A model generated the notes under the pieces. That model was not told the DNA's origin. It was given only the letters and a program-made list of their open reading frames with translations, and did no database searches. From Aquimarina sp. MAR_2010_214 (GTDB taxonomy: Bacteria; Bacteroidota; Bacteroidia; Flavobacteriales; Flavobacteriaceae), in contig NZ_PJMS01000001.1 of assembly GCF_002846555.1 (NCBI RefSeq), forward strand, positions 3,596,001 to 3,660,000: a DNA stretch of 64,000 nucleotides. Reading direction: 5' to 3'. Positions within the stretch are counted from its first letter, which is position 1. The number at the start of each line of letters is the position of its first letter. Of this stretch, positions 62,326 through 64,000 are shown in pieces. Made by a program: the position numbers and the translations under genes.

Positions 62326-62732
62326 AAGTAATAAGTACAAAGTATTAAGTTATAGTATGAATCAATTTGAGAATTTAAATGTTTGGAAGAAGTCAATGGA
62401 TTTAGTTTGCGAGGTATATAAACTAATGAAGCTTCTTCCTGATAATGAAAGATATGGTTTAATATCACAAATAAAAAGGTGTTCAGTTTCGATACCATCA
62501 AATATTGCAGAAGGTGCTGGAAGAAATTCATCAAAAGAATTTATTCATTTTTTGAGTATAGCTAATGGATCAACTTGTGAGTTAGAAACACAATTGCTTT
62601 TAACTGTTAAACTGGATTTTATAAATAAGGATCAAATAGATGTATTACTCAATTCCTGTAGAGAGATTAGAAATATGAATTATTCTCTTCAACGAAGCGT
62701 TAAACAATCTTAGGACATAATACTTACTACTT
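62326..62732. repeat. Short inverted repeats flanking the four-helix-bundle gene
   Basis: AAGTAATAAGTAC at 62326-62338 and ATACTTACTACTT at 62720-62732 are inverted relative to one another, matching at 11 of 13 positions. They lie directly outside the inserted ORF, within the hisH-hisA gap. In AT-rich DNA some of this may be chance. Confidence 0.4.
62357..62713 (+). CDS. Four-helix-bundle protein (S23/IVS-like, TIGR02436) within the his operon
   Basis: A 118-residue all-helical protein: NLNVWKKSMDLVCEVYKLM, YGLISQIKRCSVSIPSNIAE, GAGRNSSKEFIHFLSIANGS, CELETQLLL. This is the family found inside 23S rRNA intervening sequences and scattered at variable sites in Bacteroidota genomes. It has no known part in histidine synthesis. 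It lies 36 bp after hisH and 33 bp before hisA and keeps the operon direction. Its function is unknown. The flanking inverted repeats suggest it came as a small cassette. Confidence 0.85.
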   Translation: MNQFENLNVWKKSMDLVCEVYKLMKLLPDNERYGLISQIKRCSVSIPSNIAEGAGRNSSKEFIHFLSIANGSTCELETQLLLTVKLDFINKDQIDVLLNSCREIRNMNYSLQRSVKQS

Positions 62733-62746
62733 AAGACAATAAAATT

Positions 62747-63475
62747 ATGAGAATAATACCAGCAATAGATATTATCGACGGAAAATGCGTTCGTCTTTCT
62801 AAGGGAGATTATAACACAAAAAAAATATATAATGAAAACCCATTAGAAGTAGCTAAGGAGTTTGAAGCTCATGGAATCGAATACCTACATTTGGTAGACC
62901 TTGATGGAGCAAAGTCTAAGCACATAGTCAATCATAAAGTTTTAGAACAAATCGCATCAAGAACAAGTTTGAAAATTGATTTTGGAGGAGGTCTTAAGAC
63001 TGATGATGATCTTAGAATCGCTTTTGAGAGCGGAGCAAATCAAATTACCGGTGGAAGTATTGCTGTAAAAGATCCTGATATTTTTATATCGTGGTTACAA
63101 AAATTCGGAACAGATAAGATTATTTTGGGGGCAGATGCAAATAATGAAAAGATAGCAGTAAGTGGATGGCAGGAAGAAAGTGATAAAGAGTTAATTCCAT
63201 TTATTCAGGAGTATCAAAAAGAAGGAATAACTTATGTGATTTGTACTGATATTAGTAAAGATGGAATGTTACAAGGGCCGTCATTTGAACTGTATAGTAG
63301 GATTCTATCTCAAACAGATAACCTTAAGCTAATTGCATCAGGAGGAATATCTACTTTTGACGAATTACCAAAACTGGCAGAGCTCGGTTGTGAAGGAACT
63401 ATTATTGGAAAAGCGATTTATGAAAACAGAATTAGTCTGAAACAATTAGAAGAATACATCCTGTTAAAAGCATGA
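62747..63475 (+). CDS. hisA: Phosphoribosyl-formimino-AICAR-phosphate isomerase
   Basis: A 242-residue (beta/alpha)8 isomerase (Amadori rearrangement of ProFAR to PRFAR). The two catalytic Asp are in [13 protein letters not shown] and [13 protein letters not shown]. The phosphate-binding loops [10 protein letters not shown] and [10 protein letters not shown] are present. Length is standard. 33 bp after the four-helix-bundle gene and 120 bp before hisF. Confidence 0.95.
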   Translation: MRIIPAIDIIDGKCVRLSKGDYNTKKIYNENPLEVAKEFEAHGIEYLHLVDLDGAKSKHIVNHKVLEQIASRTSLKIDFGGGLKTDDDLRIAFESGANQITGGSIAVKDPDIFISWLQKFGTDKIILGADANNEKIAVSGWQEESDKELIPFIQEYQKEGITYVICTDISKDGMLQGPSFELYSRILSQTDNLKLIASGGISTFDELPKLAELGCEGTIIGKAIYENRISLKQLEEYILLKA

Positions 63476-63595
63476 AAAAGTGAATCAAGAGATGGCTAAA
63501 GAGCTTATTGAAAAGCAACTTTTTGAAAAATTAAAGTCTATAGTAAATAAGGAATAGTAGCGTCCAGAACTCATATTTGAGTAAAAAAAATGATT

Positions 63596-64000
63596 ATGTT
63601 AACAAAGAGAATTATACCATGTTTAGATATCAAAAACGGACGAACCGTAAAAGGAGTCAATTTTGTAAATCTACGAGATGCGGGAGATCCTGTAGAACTT
63701 GCTGATGCATATTCTAAAGCAGGTGCTGATGAATTAGTGTTTTTGGATATCTCTGCAACAGAAGAACGTCGTAAAACATTAGCAGAATTAGTGCTTAAAG
63801 TAGCAGAAAAAGTGAATATTCCTTTTACTGTAGGTGGAGGGATTTCATCTATTGAAGATGTAGATGTTTTGTTGCAAAACGGAGCAGATAAAGTATCTAT
63901 AAATTCATCGGCAGTAAAAAATCCACAATTAATTAATGACCTAGCAGGAAAATTCGGATCACAATGCATTACTGTAGCTATAGATGCAAAACAAATCGAT
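63596..64000 (+). CDS. hisF: Imidazole glycerol phosphate synthase cyclase subunit, cut by right edge
   Basis: 135 codons are visible of an expected ~250. It begins [20 protein letters not shown] with the catalytic Asp, followed by [17 protein letters not shown] and the phosphate loop [11 protein letters not shown]. An in-frame ATG two codons earlier (63590) is possible; I prefer 63596, the usual HisF N-terminus. It makes IGP and AICAR using ammonia from HisH. hisI/hisE would be expected beyond the edge. Confidence 0.93.
   Translation, partial: MLTKRIIPCLDIKNGRTVKGVNFVNLRDAGDPVELADAYSKAGADELVFLDISATEERRKTLAELVLKVAEKVNIPFTVGGGISSIEDVDVLLQNGADKVSINSSAVKNPQLINDLAGKFGSQCITVAIDAKQID

Noticed and set aside
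63480..63557. 25-codon frame (GTG start) between hisA and hisF
   Set aside because: Lys/Glu-rich and short, with no recognisable family or start signal; may just be untranslated spacer or the trace of a lost gene.
1..64000. tRNA genes, rRNA, CRISPR arrays, insertion sequences or prophage
   Set aside because: I read through the gaps and found no cloverleaf-like CCA-end genes, regular short repeats with spacers, transposase or phage genes; a covariance-model scan could still find something small.

Overview
The window comes from an AT-rich genome of the phylum Bacteroidota, almost certainly family Flavobacteriaceae (an Aquimarina-like genus is a guess). Evidence: an LpxC-FabZ fusion in a lipid A operon that also carries efp and a second lpxD; the type IX secretion regulator PorX; two large exported proteins with C-terminal type A sorting domains; promoters of the TAnnTTTG (-7) type; little Shine-Dalgarno signal; several TTG starts. 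No rRNA, tRNA, CRISPR array, transposase or phage gene was recognised.

Layout. 1-5.6 kb (minus): a cut-off M1-like peptidase, a LOG-family protein and uvrA. 6-13 kb: a secreted M12B-type metalloprotease, a conserved hypothetical, aroB, proline dehydrogenase and small genes (VOC, pentapeptide repeat, DUF2809). 13-18.6 kb: a MocR regulator divergent from a tight run of two FMN split-barrel proteins, an Asp/Glu racemase, DUF1272 and three GNATs, the last one broken. 18.8-24.5 kb: a TPR histidine kinase, then minus-strand porX, tsaE, ald and a DUF4258-like gene. 24.6-32 kb: HD hydrolase, lpxD, lpxC-fabZ, lpxA, efp, second lpxD, a frameshifted NTF2-like gene, sucD. 32.3-39 kb: a nucleoside-use locus (LacI regulator, ribokinase, adenosine deaminase-like lipoprotein, nucleoside hydrolase) surrounded by remnants of a TonB-dependent receptor, a NupG-type permease, a second LacI regulator and an isopenicillin-N-synthase-like oxygenase. 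39-46 kb: M16 peptidase, fabG, VWA membrane protein, prohibitin-like protein. 46-56.8 kb: C11 peptidase, an AraC-type regulator split by one in-frame TGA, MarR and OsmC, a GNAT-NTF2 fusion, a 1376-residue T9SS cargo protein, a small membrane protein and an OmpA protein. 57-64 kb: the histidine operon hisG-D-C-B-H-(four-helix-bundle gene)-A-F, running off the right edge.

Best find: ahead of hisG there is a complete transcription attenuator. It has a promoter, an 18-codon leader with four consecutive His codons, a segment overlapping the leader's 3' end that can pair with the terminator's 5' arm, and a strong intrinsic terminator, all before the hisG start. Other notable items: a four-helix-bundle gene between short inverted repeats inside the his operon; an orphan LacI-type operator in front of a deleted receptor gene; the in-frame TGA in the AraC gene; a 48-bp palindrome carrying outward-facing -7 boxes on both ends; a 23-nt exact repeat around the racemase gene; and several recent-looking gene breaks, which could also be assembly errors.
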